DNA from: CAZEAC01 sp964510065
GTDB taxonomy: Bacteria > Bdellovibrionota_C > UBA2361 > CAIXSY01
DNA length: 64,000 nucleotides
Reading direction: 5' to 3'
Assembly (NCBI GenBank): GCA_964510065.1
Contig: CAZEAC010000014.1
Span: forward strand, 1 to 64,000
Shown here: positions 43,829-51,812 of the stretch, piece after piece
How the letters are laid out: every line of letters begins with the position of its first letter
Position numbering within the stretch: the stretch's first letter is position 1
Made by a program: the position numbers and the translations under genes
Notes under the pieces: model-generated
The model's input: the letters and a program-made list of their open reading frames with translations, nothing else
Told to the model about the DNA's origin: nothing
Databases searched by the model: none

Positions 43829-44572
43829 TCAGCGTTTATTGTTATCAGGACGCAGTATCTGATCGCGGCGGTTGGGATTCCGCACGAAATTTACCTGCAT
43901 CAAGAGCTCAATTCCATCTATTGTATAAGCGTCGAGATTTCGCGGATCTCCTACTGCGGTAAAGGGGAACCAAAGCTGCGAGTAGGTAGAGTTGAAATTA
44001 AAGGTACCGGCAGTGCCCTGATCGCGAAGTGGCAAAATCCCTGGACCCACTGCTGTATAAGCAACGGCATCTGTTACTTGCGCCACTCCACCGCCCGTCG
44101 GTGTGGCGTGCGCCGAGCGAATAACTCTCATGTTCACATTAAAAGTACTAATTTGATTTACCTGATTAGCACGCGGCCGAAGGACGCGGCTAAAAGACTT
44201 GGCGGTGCAACACAGCCCCGGCGAGCTCTGAAGAATTGTCAGCCGAAAGGGAGTTGGCGTTGGCCCGTTTCGCACTCGCACACGATTGATGATTCCGTTC
44301 GACGGAACGTACGATGCAAGCTGTAAAATATTATTCGGGTTACCCACATTTCTAATTGTGCAGGTGGTCTGGCCAGTGGAGGCGAGTCGCGGAGCACCGG
44401 TCACAGGATCTAAGATTGGCGCGAGCTCGCAGCCCCAAAATACATTCACCGGCTGCCGAAGATCGCTTCCTATTGGAATGGCATGAGCAGCCGAGGCGAC
44501 GAACAGGAAAAGTGCCGCGACCACCATGAGTGAGGCGGAAGCAAAGATTACCTTGTAGCTTTTTTTCTTCAT
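43829..44572 (-). CDS. Secreted hypothetical protein
   Basis: A 247-residue protein from the ATG at 44572 (AAAGAG upstream) with a clear signal peptide (KKKSYKVIFASASLMVVAALFLF, cleavage near AHA-I). The mature part is beta-rich, with four Cys that could form two disulfides. The presence of FRLTILQSSPGLCCTA and YSQLWFPFTAVGDPRNLDAYTIDGIELLM suggests a secreted adhesin-like or matrix protein, but no family is recognised. It is the gene immediately downstream of the NtrC-type regulator on the same strand; no sigma-54 promoter was found for it. Confidence 0.6.
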   Translation of the reverse strand: MKKKSYKVIFASASLMVVAALFLFVASAAHAIPIGSDLRQPVNVFWGCELAPILDPVTGAPRLASTGQTTCTIRNVGNPNNILQLASYVPSNGIINRVRVRNGPTPTPFRLTILQSSPGLCCTAKSFSRVLRPRANQVNQISTFNVNMRVIRSAHATPTGGGVAQVTDAVAYTAVGPGILPLRDQGTAGTFNFNSTYSQLWFPFTAVGDPRNLDAYTIDGIELLMQVNFVRNPNRRDQILRPDNNKR

Positions 44573-44672
44573 CTCTTTAGGATAAAGACAAGCCAGCCCC
44601 AAAGCAAGTTCGAAGTGTTGGTTATGGGTTCTTTAAGTCACGATCAAGTCAGTGACTTTCTGTTTTCGCGGA

Positions 44673-46022
44673 TTATCGCGGCTGTTCTATATTATATTCT
44701 TTAACCTTGTTAAGCAGGGTCTTGTAACTCACGCCTAAAAGTTCAGCTGCGCGGCTTTTATTTCCGGATGTTTGCGAGAGCACTCGGGTAATGAGCTCAA
44801 TCTCGGCTTTTCTTGCTGCGAGTGTCGCAATTTCCGGTAATGTGCAGGTCAGTTCTTGAAGCGCGCTGATGGTGGGATCGACGGAAAGCCCGAGATGATC
44901 GGGAAGAATCTGATCCTCAGCCAAAATCACTGCCCGCTCGATGACATTCTCAAGTTCGCGAGCGTTACCCGGCCACGAATGTGATAGCAGAAGCCTCCGC
45001 GCTTCGGCGCTTAGCACAGGAAGCGGCCGGTTCGCCTCGTCGCAGAACGATTTAATATAATACTCGATGAGAAGTGAGATGTCTTCGCGACGTTCACGAA
45101 GCGGCGGAATCATTAACGTCATGACCGCGAGGCGATAGTAAAAATCTTCACGTAACGAGCCCGACTTAATCGACTCCTCGACGTTCTGATTCGTCGCGGC
45201 AATTACCCTTGGATTTACCTTGGTAACTCGATTACTTCCCACCCGTTTTATTTCATGCTCTTGAAGAGCCCGTAAGAGTTTGACCTGGAGCGGAAGTGGC
45301 ATGTCACCGACTTCATCGAGAAAGATCGTGCCCTCAGAGGCGTATTCGAATACTCCAACTCGGCTCTGCGTGGCGCCAGTGAACGCGCCGGCTTCGTGAC
45401 CAAAGAACTCGCTTTCAAGGAGGTCCGGAGGCATTGCCGCGCAATTAACTGCGACAAATGGCTTCTCGGCGCGCGGACTATGTTCGTGAATATAACGTGC
45501 GACGAGTTCTTTGCCTGTACCGCTTTCACCTAGAATTAGGACTGACGTATCGACCCGAGCAACTTTTTTTGCGTCAAGAAGCAGTTTCTTTACAGAGGTG
45601 CTCTCGGTAACAAATATACGGTTTCTTTTAGTTCGAAGCCCGGTCTCGCGATCAATAATGCGACGATGTTGAATTACTTCACGAATCACCCGGCAAATCG
45701 TATCCGGCTCAAACGGTTTGCACACAAAGTCATTGGCGCCCTCTTTCATCGCCTCAATGGCAATATCAATCGAGCCGAAGGCAGTCATGATTATGAAAGG
45801 CACAAGCTGTGAAAGCTGTCGAGTTTCGCGTAACAACTCGATACCGTTCTTCTTTGGAAGCTTGAAGTCAGAAAGGATGCAGGCATAGCCGTTTCGCTTG
45901 GCGAGCTCAATACCTTCTTCCGCCGTTGCTACGGAATCCACGGCAAAGCCGGAGCTCTCAAGCACAGTGCTCAATACTTCACGTAGGCTGTCTGCGTCTT
46001 CGACAATTAAGATTCTTTCCAT
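44673..46022 (-). CDS. NtrC-family sigma-54 response regulator
   Basis: Cytoplasmic two-component activator of 449 residues: receiver domain (1-120, phospho-acceptor Asp52 in LSDFKLP, Thr and Lys switch residues present), sigma-54 AAA+ domain (GESGTGKE, intact GAFTGA, TIFLDEVGD) and a Fis-type HTH (NKSRAAELLGVSYKTLLNKVKEY). There is no histidine kinase next to it, so the partner is elsewhere. Targets are unknown. It differs from the 7868-9883 activator in keeping the receiver domain and the canonical loop. Confidence 0.93.
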   Translation of the reverse strand: MERILIVEDADSLREVLSTVLESSGFAVDSVATAEEGIELAKRNGYACILSDFKLPKKNGIELLRETRQLSQLVPFIIMTAFGSIDIAIEAMKEGANDFVCKPFEPDTICRVIREVIQHRRIIDRETGLRTKRNRIFVTESTSVKKLLLDAKKVARVDTSVLILGESGTGKELVARYIHEHSPRAEKPFVAVNCAAMPPDLLESEFFGHEAGAFTGATQSRVGVFEYASEGTIFLDEVGDMPLPLQVKLLRALQEHEIKRVGSNRVTKVNPRVIAATNQNVEESIKSGSLREDFYYRLAVMTLMIPPLRERREDISLLIEYYIKSFCDEANRPLPVLSAEARRLLLSHSWPGNARELENVIERAVILAEDQILPDHLGLSVDPTISALQELTCTLPEIATLAARKAEIELITRVLSQTSGNKSRAAELLGVSYKTLLNKVKEYNIEQPR

Positions 46023-46141
46023 GGCTTATACCGCCAGAAGTATCGGCTGTCGGTAATGGGTGCTTTATGAATGGTGGCTCAAGGAGTTTCCTAAGAAAAA
46101 TTCCTACTACGGACTTAAATATAGGGCCTGTGACTGCAAGC

Positions 46142-46285
46142 CTAGTGCTCTGTGAATTAAATTTTCTGACTTTTCCTATCTCTGTGCCCTCTGTGCCTCT
46201 GTGGTTTTTTAGAAAAATAAACCACAGAGGCTCAGAGGACACCGAGGCAGAGAAAAGTGAGAAGATTTCGTTAACAGAGTACTAG
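46142..46285. repeat. CCACAGAG-family palindromic repeat, copy 5, with clear terminal inverted repeats
   Basis: The best-defined copy. Ends CTAGTGCTCTGTGAA (46142-46156) and TTAACAGAGTACTAG (46271-46285) are inverted repeats matching at 13 of 15 positions. The core arms CCTCTGTGGTTT (46196-46207) and complement (46219-46230) are perfect. The total of 144 bp fits a miniature inverted-repeat element. It lies between two same-strand genes. Confidence 0.85.
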
Positions 46286-46311
46286 CCTAAATATTGATTG
46301 CAATATTCCGG

Positions 46312-47391
46312 CTAAGAAACAGTTTCGAAGCCAACCCCGGAAACTCGTTTCACGACAAGCTTAAACTCAAAATACTTGCCTGCCTCCGGACTATCTCGAA
46401 ACTGAAAGCTGCCGGCTGCCATGCCTTCGCGGGGAGCGAGGTCCTGAAAGGCATCTCGCACACTTTGCGGTGTCCATTCTTTTTTTACCGAGAAAAGCTG
46501 CGCTACTACTTCGCCGAAATCATACGCCAAAGAAGCGAACCCAATCTGATTTTCCGACCCAGTTTCGGCGCGGTAACGCCTCAGAAACGAGTCAGATATC
46601 TGATTCGAAACCACCCAGGCGCCGTTCATTGTACCGTGACTTGATTCAAGCTCAGTTTTGCTTTCAAAGAGATTGCTGCCAAAACTTGGAAGCTTCATTT
46701 GCTGCTCGGATGCCTGGCGATAAAATTGCGAGATCTGTCCGGTATGGAGGAAGACTGCGATAGCATCGTAGTGTCCTGTTCGAATTCTCGTCACCACATG
46801 ACGCAGATCCATTTCACTTGGATGAATACGCTCAACAACCTCCAGCTCCTGTCCGGGAAAAAGGCTTCGCTTTAATGCTTCGAAAAGCTCTTCCAAATAG
46901 GGGTTCTCGGTGAGCACTACTGCTATTTTCCTGATTTTTTGCTTTGCCAGAAATTCAATCTGTGTACGCATATACTGGTCAGTATAGTTTTGAAATCGGA
47001 TAAAATAATCCCGGCCACGACTCGACTGGGGATCGACACACTGCCCTATCACCGGCAGGCGATAGCGATCAGCCAGCGGTGCCACCGCCTTACAAAAGGA
47101 CACTCCCCACACATATATCAAATCAACCTTGTCGACCGCGGCAAGCTTTTGGAACGCAGTTATCGCGAGCTTTGGATCATACTGCGCGTCCTCATAGCGC
47201 AGTTCAATATTCCGATAACGCTCGAGGTGATCTTTTCGCGCCATTTCTATCGCCGTGCGAAGTGCCTGGCCGTAGTCCGCGTTTATGCCGCTTAATGGTA
47301 AGATTAGCCCAATCCTGAAACTACGCGCTTGCGATGCCTCAAGCGCCGAGGCGTAAAGTAGTGTGACTATAATAGCTACGAGTAGGCGCAT
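46312..47391 (-). CDS. LivJ-like periplasmic binding protein (orphan)
   Basis: Periplasmic binding protein of the Peripla_BP_6 (branched-chain amino acid/amide) group, 359 residues with a signal peptide (cleavage near ALEA-S). Motifs include FRIGLILPLSGINADYGQALRTAIEMA and ELRYEDAQYDPKLAITAFQKL, standard for the family. GGGAGGG before the ATG is a strong ribosome site. No permease or ATPase gene adjoins it, so it could serve a remote transporter or a sensor. A similar but distinct protein is encoded at 50624-51724. Confidence 0.85.
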   Translation of the reverse strand: MRLLVAIIVTLLYASALEASQARSFRIGLILPLSGINADYGQALRTAIEMARKDHLERYRNIELRYEDAQYDPKLAITAFQKLAAVDKVDLIYVWGVSFCKAVAPLADRYRLPVIGQCVDPQSSRGRDYFIRFQNYTDQYMRTQIEFLAKQKIRKIAVVLTENPYLEELFEALKRSLFPGQELEVVERIHPSEMDLRHVVTRIRTGHYDAIAVFLHTGQISQFYRQASEQQMKLPSFGSNLFESKTELESSHGTMNGAWVVSNQISDSFLRRYRAETGSENQIGFASLAYDFGEVVAQLFSVKKEWTPQSVRDAFQDLAPREGMAAGSFQFRDSPEAGKYFEFKLVVKRVSGVGFETVS

Positions 47392-47515
47392 TTATTTTCC
47401 CTCCCTAATACGGCTTGATTCCGCCTTAGTTGAAGCATACGGGCCCTTGAGTACTTTGTCAGAAATGTCGACTACATCTTCGAATATTGCTTTATTAGGC
47501 CTAAAAAGCTTACTT

Positions 47516-47542
47516 ATTGTTGTCGGATATTTTGACAACAAT
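47516..47542 (+). promoter_or_regulatory. Dyad overlapping the TrmB-like start codon
   Basis: ATTGTTGTC (47516-47524) and its exact complement GACAACAAT (47534-47542) are nine bases apart. The right arm includes the first bases of the ATG at 47541. As DNA it is an operator candidate for autoregulation; as RNA it would hide the start codon. Confidence 0.45.
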
Positions 47543-48296
47543 GGCTCGAAGTGCGCTGAACAAGGTATTGCTTGATATTGGACTCGATGAGAGCGAAGCG
47601 TGCATCTATCTTGCCGCACTCGCGAGCGGGCCCAGTAGCGTCGCGTCAATAGCATCCGCGGCAGGAGTAAAACGTACTACCGCGTACACGATTCTCGAGA
47701 AACTCCAATCTCGCGGACTGATAAGTCAAGAGCTCAAGGGATTCAAGCGCCTCTATGCCGCGACAAGTCCTGAGTTCTTGGAATCGGTACTGATGGGAAG
47801 GCTCAGTATTCTTCGTGAAAGCATGCCGCAGTTCCTAAGTATCTTCAATCAGCGCGGGAACAGCAGCGTGATTAAGTATTTCGACGGCTTGGCCGCGGTC
47901 AAGACCGTATACGAGAAGATTCTCAGGAGCGCTCGACCGAAGGAGCCTTATGATGTGCTCTCAAACACCGATCAGTGGTACGCGCTCGATCCGAATTTTT
48001 TTAGCCGATTTATCGAGCTCCGTGGCAAGAAGATGCTTACGCCGAGGCATATTCTCTCGGATAGTCCGACCACGAGACGCTATGCCTCTAAGGTCATTAG
48101 ACTAGGCGGAACTATAAAATATCTTCCGCCGAAGATAACGCTTTCTGTGAATATGGTGATAACACCAAAAATGTTGGTGCTCCATCAATTAATCCCGCCA
48201 ATATACGCGGTAGTTATTGAAAGCAGCACGGTAATAGAAATGATGCAAAAGATCTATGAAATCGTGTGGCAATCGCTGCCGGGAGAGTCGCGATGA
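47541..48296 (+). CDS. TrmB-family transcriptional regulator
   Basis: Predicted regulator of 251 residues. The N-terminal winged HTH reads LDIGLDESEACIYLAALASGPSSVASIASAAGVKRTTAYTILEKLQSRGL, the TrmB signature, followed by a helical linker and a ligand-like C-terminal domain (VYEKILRSARPKEPYDVLSNTDQWY). TrmB proteins are most common in archaea but also occur in bacteria. The frame extends 24 bases upstream, but the ATG at 47541 gives the normal N-terminus. A dyad covers the start. It is divergent from the LivJ-like gene and could control it. Confidence 0.75.
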   Translation: MARSALNKVLLDIGLDESEACIYLAALASGPSSVASIASAAGVKRTTAYTILEKLQSRGLISQELKGFKRLYAATSPEFLESVLMGRLSILRESMPQFLSIFNQRGNSSVIKYFDGLAAVKTVYEKILRSARPKEPYDVLSNTDQWYALDPNFFSRFIELRGKKMLTPRHILSDSPTTRRYASKVIRLGGTIKYLPPKITLSVNMVITPKMLVLHQLIPPIYAVVIESSTVIEMMQKIYEIVWQSLPGESR

Positions 48297-48332
48297 GAGT
48301 CTGCCTTCTTCTAATCGACTCGACGTGCCGCG

Positions 48333-48392
48333 ATCTTCACCACCAGGTGAAGATGCCAAGATACGACGCGATCTTCACCGTCAGGTGAAGAT
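48333..48392. repeat. Two tandem palindromes after the TrmB-like gene
   Basis: ATCTTCACC-ACCA-GGTGAAGAT (48333-48354) and ATCTTCACC-GTCA-GGTGAAGAT (48371-48392) are 38 bases apart with identical 9-bp arms and the same trailing GCCAAGA. They could be paired operators or hairpins. A third degenerate GAAGATGCC follows near 48405. Confidence 0.6.
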
Positions 48393-48518
48393 GCCAAGAA
48401 TACTGAAGATGCCGGAAGCGCCGCCCACCTTCGCGTGATCCTTCAAGCAGTTGAGCCAAGGCAAATAAGCTTCGGCCGGGCGCCATATCGCTTGCTCGCT
48501 TCGCTCACTGGCGCGATA

Positions 48519-48611
48519 TGGCGGAGAGAGAGGGATTCGAACCCTCGATGAAGCTTTTGACCCCATACACGCTTTCCAGGCGTGCGCCTTCAGCCACTCG
48601 GCCATCTCTCC
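48519..48611 (-). tRNA. tRNA-Ser(GGA)
   Basis: Full cloverleaf with a long variable arm. Acceptor GGAGAGA/TCTCTCC, anticodon loop CTGGAAA with anticodon GGA, T-loop GGTTCGAATCC, discriminator G and CCA encoded (48519-48521). Its 5' end abuts a perfect 37-bp palindrome, and its 3' end takes part in an 11-bp hairpin with 48481-48491. Confidence 0.95.
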
Positions 48612-48647
48612 AAATTAATAACTGGCCAATGGCCAGTTATTAATTTG
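48611..48647. repeat. Perfect 37-bp palindrome between tadA and tRNA-Ser(GGA)
   Basis: CAAATTAATAACTGGCCA (48611-48628) and its exact complement (48630-48647) are separated by one A. It holds the TAA stop of tadA and touches the first base of the tRNA gene. Confidence 0.85.
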
Positions 48648-49164
48648 TCCTGAGCGAGTCTCGCGAATCGACGGGCCTGGAATCATTCCTTCGCTTCGCA
48701 AAAAACTCCCTTAGGATCTCCGCGCATTCTTTCTCACGTATGCCACTAATAACTCTCGGTGGAGTGCCGGTTCGAGAGTCGATTGCAAGATCGTATATTG
48801 AACCGACTGCACCCGCTCGCGGGTCGCTCGCACCAAAAATGACCACGGGAACACGCGCCGCTTTTATTGCGCCGATACACATAGTGCACGGCTCAAGAGT
48901 AACGCAAAGAATTGAGTCATTGAGCCGCCAGCTTTTTAACTTTGCCGAGGCAACTTGCAGCGCAAGAATCTCGGCGTGCGCCGTGGCATCGTGTAGCCTT
49001 TCAGTGAGATTATGGGCACGAGAAATTATCCTATCACCGCACGAGACCACCGCTCCTACCGGCACCTCACCCAAACGACCGGCCTTATGTGCCTCGGAGT
49101 AGGCATTGGACATGAGATAGTCTATATATTCGGGAGTTATTGCCACCGCCGTTCCAGCCACCAT
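48640..49164 (-). CDS. tadA: tRNA-specific adenosine deaminase TadA
   Basis: Zinc deaminase of 174 residues that converts A34 to inosine in tRNA-Arg(ACG). The zinc and catalytic motif HAEILAL (His, Glu) and PCTMCIGAI (two Cys) are intact, and PVGAVV is the usual substrate loop. The next gene upstream on the same strand is tRNA-Arg(ACG), its expected substrate. The stop codon falls in the 37-bp palindrome before tRNA-Ser(GGA). No strong ribosome site is visible before the ATG at 49164. Confidence 0.93.
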   Translation of the reverse strand: MVAGTAVAITPEYIDYLMSNAYSEAHKAGRLGEVPVGAVVSCGDRIISRAHNLTERLHDATAHAEILALQVASAKLKSWRLNDSILCVTLEPCTMCIGAIKAARVPVVIFGASDPRAGAVGSIYDLAIDSRTGTPPRVISGIREKECAEILREFFAKRRNDSRPVDSRDSLRTN

Positions 49165-49277
49165 ATTGCAGCGAATTTAACGATTAATAGACACAAAGAA
49201 CCGCGCTTCGAGAGACTCACGGGGTCTTGTTGTCGCTGCGCTACCAGTTCGAATCCCTTAAATCCACGATATTTAAT

Positions 49278-49351
49278 CGCGCCTTGAGAGATTCGAACTC
49301 CCGACCTTCTGATTCGTAGTCAGATGCTCTATCCAGCTGAGCTAAAGGCGC
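49278..49351 (-). tRNA. tRNA-Arg(ACG)
   Basis: Cloverleaf with acceptor GCGCCTT/AAGGCGC, D-arm TAGCTCAGCTGG, anticodon stem CTGAC/GTCAG-type with anticodon ACG, T-loop AGTTCGAATCT and discriminator G; CCA not encoded. The ACG anticodon needs TadA, encoded 114 bases downstream on the same strand. Confidence 0.93.
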
Positions 49352-49464
49352 ACAATTTGAGACTCAGCTTAGTAGCAGATCTAGGCTAATAACGCAAAAC
49401 TGCTCATAAAATCTTGCAATTCGAATGTCTTATACGCTACTTATAAACCTGGTTTTTTACGCCT

Positions 49465-49554
49465 GGAAGGATGGCCGAGTGGTTGAAGGCACTGGTCTTG
49501 AAAACCAGAGACTGGGAAACTGGTCCGGGGGTTCGAATCCCTCTCCTTCCGCCA
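49465..49554 (+). tRNA. tRNA-Ser(TGA)
   Basis: Acceptor GGAAGGA/TCCTTCC, long variable arm, anticodon loop CTTGAAA with anticodon TGA, T-loop GGTTCGAATCC, discriminator G and encoded CCA. Confidence 0.95.
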
Positions 49555-49591
49555 TAATGCGCCTGCGGACGAAGTGAGCAAGCATTGTGGC

Positions 49592-49619
49592 GCCCGCCGT
49601 AGCGTTAGCGAAGGTGGGT
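49592..49619. repeat. CGTAGC-core hairpin repeat, copy 1
   Basis: GCCCGCC and GGTGGGT-type arms around CGTAGCGTTAGCGAA, between two serine tRNA genes. Related hairpins occur at 52642-52676 and 52685-52726. Confidence 0.5.
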
Positions 49620-49707
49620 CATTAAGGCGCCGGTAAAAATTAATATCCGCGTTGGCTTCTGCTATGGCGGAACGCAAGTAAAATTCGCTACGGTGGCTTT
49701 TACTTGC

Positions 49708-49799
49708 GGAGAGATGGCCGAGTGGCTGAAGGCGGCGGTTTGCTAAACCGTTATACGGGACTAAATCCTGTATCGGGGGTTCGAATCCCCCTCTCTCCG
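49708..49799 (+). tRNA. tRNA-Ser(GCT)
   Basis: Acceptor GGAGAGA/TCTCTCC, long variable arm, anticodon loop TTGCTAA with anticodon GCT, T-loop GGTTCGAATCC, discriminator G; CCA not encoded. Confidence 0.95.
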
Positions 49800-49845
49800 T
49801 TCTTGGCATCTTCCGTTAGCACCGGAGATCGCATGATATGTAGCC

Positions 49846-50601
49846 ATGCGCTGCCTGCGATGTAATGCCGAAATTGGCGACCAGATCGGTCTCTGCCCTA
49901 GCTGCCTGGCAGCGCACCCCCGAGGTGCCCCAAGCTCTCGCCACGCATCACCAAAGCCAGACTCGCTTTGGGATCGGCTTATTACTCGGAGCGCAGTGGG
50001 TGCCGGCCTAAAAGTTCTTTGCGCTGTACTAATTATATATCTGATGTTCAAAGCTATCGGCTTTAGTAAGGTCTGGTCATGGGAATTTCGACGACCTGCC
50101 GGAGTAACTGTTCCTGAAACTCCAAAACAAACCAGCGCCAGCGGAATAAAGCCCTGGCGTTTCAGAGATACTCAGGTCATCCCTCTGGCGCGCTACAAAA
50201 TTCGGGCTCGAGTTATTATGGTATCAAATTTCGGCCTTGGCGCGGAAAGCGGGCTTTCGCGCTTCGACTTTGTGCTCGGCTGGGGTCCGATGTCGGACAC
50301 AAGAAATCTAAAGCAGATAAGCTTTTCACACGGCTACAGGCAAGCAATGTGGACAGCCGAAAATCCGCCGCTCCCTTGGAACGTACTCAACGAACATGCC
50401 TGCAACCTACACGCAATTCCGGCAGATGATGGCATTGACCGAACCCTCGGCAAGCTTGGTACTGACGATATTGTTATCTTTGAGGGTTACCTCGTGCAAA
50501 CCGAAAGTTCTGATGGAATATGGACAAGCTCATTGTCTCGCCAGGACACGGGGGACGGCGCCTGCGAGGTAATGTGGATAGAAAAAGTAAAGATCGAATA
50601 G
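49846..50601 (+). CDS. Zinc-ribbon plus membrane-anchor hypothetical protein
   Basis: Protein of 251 residues. The N-terminus MRCLRCNAEIGDQIGLCPSC carries two CxxC pairs, a zinc-ribbon. One membrane helix follows near residues 55-75 (AGLKVLCAVLIIYLMFKAIGF), then an extracytoplasmic domain of about 165 residues with Trp-rich segments (FVLGWGPMSDTRN, TAENPPLPWNVLNEHACNLH). Similar zinc-ribbon/anchor proteins are common and poorly characterised. It starts 47 bases after tRNA-Ser(GCT), so may share its promoter. Confidence 0.65.
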   Translation: MRCLRCNAEIGDQIGLCPSCLAAHPRGAPSSRHASPKPDSLWDRLITRSAVGAGLKVLCAVLIIYLMFKAIGFSKVWSWEFRRPAGVTVPETPKQTSASGIKPWRFRDTQVIPLARYKIRARVIMVSNFGLGAESGLSRFDFVLGWGPMSDTRNLKQISFSHGYRQAMWTAENPPLPWNVLNEHACNLHAIPADDGIDRTLGKLGTDDIVIFEGYLVQTESSDGIWTSSLSRQDTGDGACEVMWIEKVKIE

Positions 50602-50623
50602 CCGCTACATGTCACCGCGACCA

Positions 50624-51724
50624 TCACGGGACAAGATTCACCCCTTTTTTTCCCTTTATCGTTTTCAACATCATCTGCAATCCACGAATATCACCATTCG
50701 CATCAAATGCTACCTCACCGAGAGCGCCCTCACCCTTGTACGAATATAGGAAATCCTTCACTTTGCTGGCGTCGGGCCCAACTTTCTCAATCGCTACAAC
50801 GAGAGCCTGCATTGCATCGAACGAGCTACGCGCAAGAATCTCAATCGCCGGACCATCAGGCTCTGACTCTAAAAAAGTATTGAATACCTTCTCAAACTGA
50901 ACAGAACTTCCCCGCGCCTCCGGAACCGCGAGCACTATTACTCCCTCCTGCAGATCACCGAGCGTTTGAAGCGAGCTCGGATCCAGGGGCTGATGATAAG
51001 AATATATTGTTGCCTTGACATCAAGCTGCTTCACTTGACGAACAAGATTCTGGTAGCTCTTTGGATTAGCCACGTTCAAATACCAGGCATCAGAATTAGT
51101 GGCTTTGGCCTTGAGGATCAGCGTTCGAAAATCCGACTCATCTGCCTTAAATTCGTCATCGAACTGAATGAGATCGGGCGCCTGCGCCTCAAGAAGTTTC
51201 CTAATACCCGCGGTAAACGCATTTGCTTCAGTCAAGATCGCTAATCTCTTCGTACCGGATTGTTTCATATGCCGGATGACAAGAGAAACCCCCTGCTCAA
51301 TATCAACATAGGTGCGGAAGATATAATCACCAAGAGCTTTGATATCGGGGTGACTTGCAGCATAGCCAATCGCAACGACCTTATTTTTCTCGGCGATCGG
51401 CGCGACCTGCAAGACTTCACCGCTGCAGCCAAGCACCAGAAATCTCACTTTATCCAGGTTGATAAGCTTCTGCGCCGCAGTCGCCGCGGCATGACCCTCG
51501 CCACAACGACCATCCTCGAAGCGAAATTGATATTTGAAGCGGGTCAGCTGCTTTGCCAGAAGCTGCTCGTAGATAAGAAGAATGCGCGACGGGTCCTGAC
51601 CGTAAAGAGCAGTGCTTCCACTTAGTGGCGCGACAATCCCAACGTTCACCACGGGCCGGCCCTCTTCAGCCGTGGATTCTAGCGCCGATAAAAATAGACA
51701 AAAGATGCAAAAAAGCAGTCTCAT
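50624..51724 (-). CDS. LivJ-like periplasmic binding protein (orphan)
   Basis: Peripla_BP_6 protein of 366 residues with a signal peptide and an AAGGG ribosome site. NVGIVAPLSGSTALYGQDPSRILLIYEQLL, FLVLGCSGEVLQVAPIAEKNKVVAIGYAAS and LAILTEANAFTAGIRKLLEAQ are typical. It is related to the protein at 46312-47391 but diverged. No transporter genes are near. It may bind an amino acid or an amide and feed a transporter or sensor encoded elsewhere. Confidence 0.85.
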   Translation of the reverse strand: MRLLFCIFCLFLSALESTAEEGRPVVNVGIVAPLSGSTALYGQDPSRILLIYEQLLAKQLTRFKYQFRFEDGRCGEGHAAATAAQKLINLDKVRFLVLGCSGEVLQVAPIAEKNKVVAIGYAASHPDIKALGDYIFRTYVDIEQGVSLVIRHMKQSGTKRLAILTEANAFTAGIRKLLEAQAPDLIQFDDEFKADESDFRTLILKAKATNSDAWYLNVANPKSYQNLVRQVKQLDVKATIYSYHQPLDPSSLQTLGDLQEGVIVLAVPEARGSSVQFEKVFNTFLESEPDGPAIEILARSSFDAMQALVVAIEKVGPDASKVKDFLYSYKGEGALGEVAFDANGDIRGLQMMLKTIKGKKGVNLVP

Positions 51725-51812
51725 AAATTCCCTTTCAGCGGGGCACTCAGTTTCGCTTATAGGATTTTTGACATGAGCTGCGGCTGTCTGTCACTCCCCA
51801 TCTGGAGCTCTT

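Noticed and set aside
44573..44672. Sigma-54 promoter before the secreted hypothetical protein next to the NtrC-type gene
   Set aside because: A TTGC box is present, but no GG lies at the required distance upstream.
46312..51724. A complete branched-chain amino acid importer
   Set aside because: Only binding proteins are present; no permease or ATPase gene adjoins either of them.
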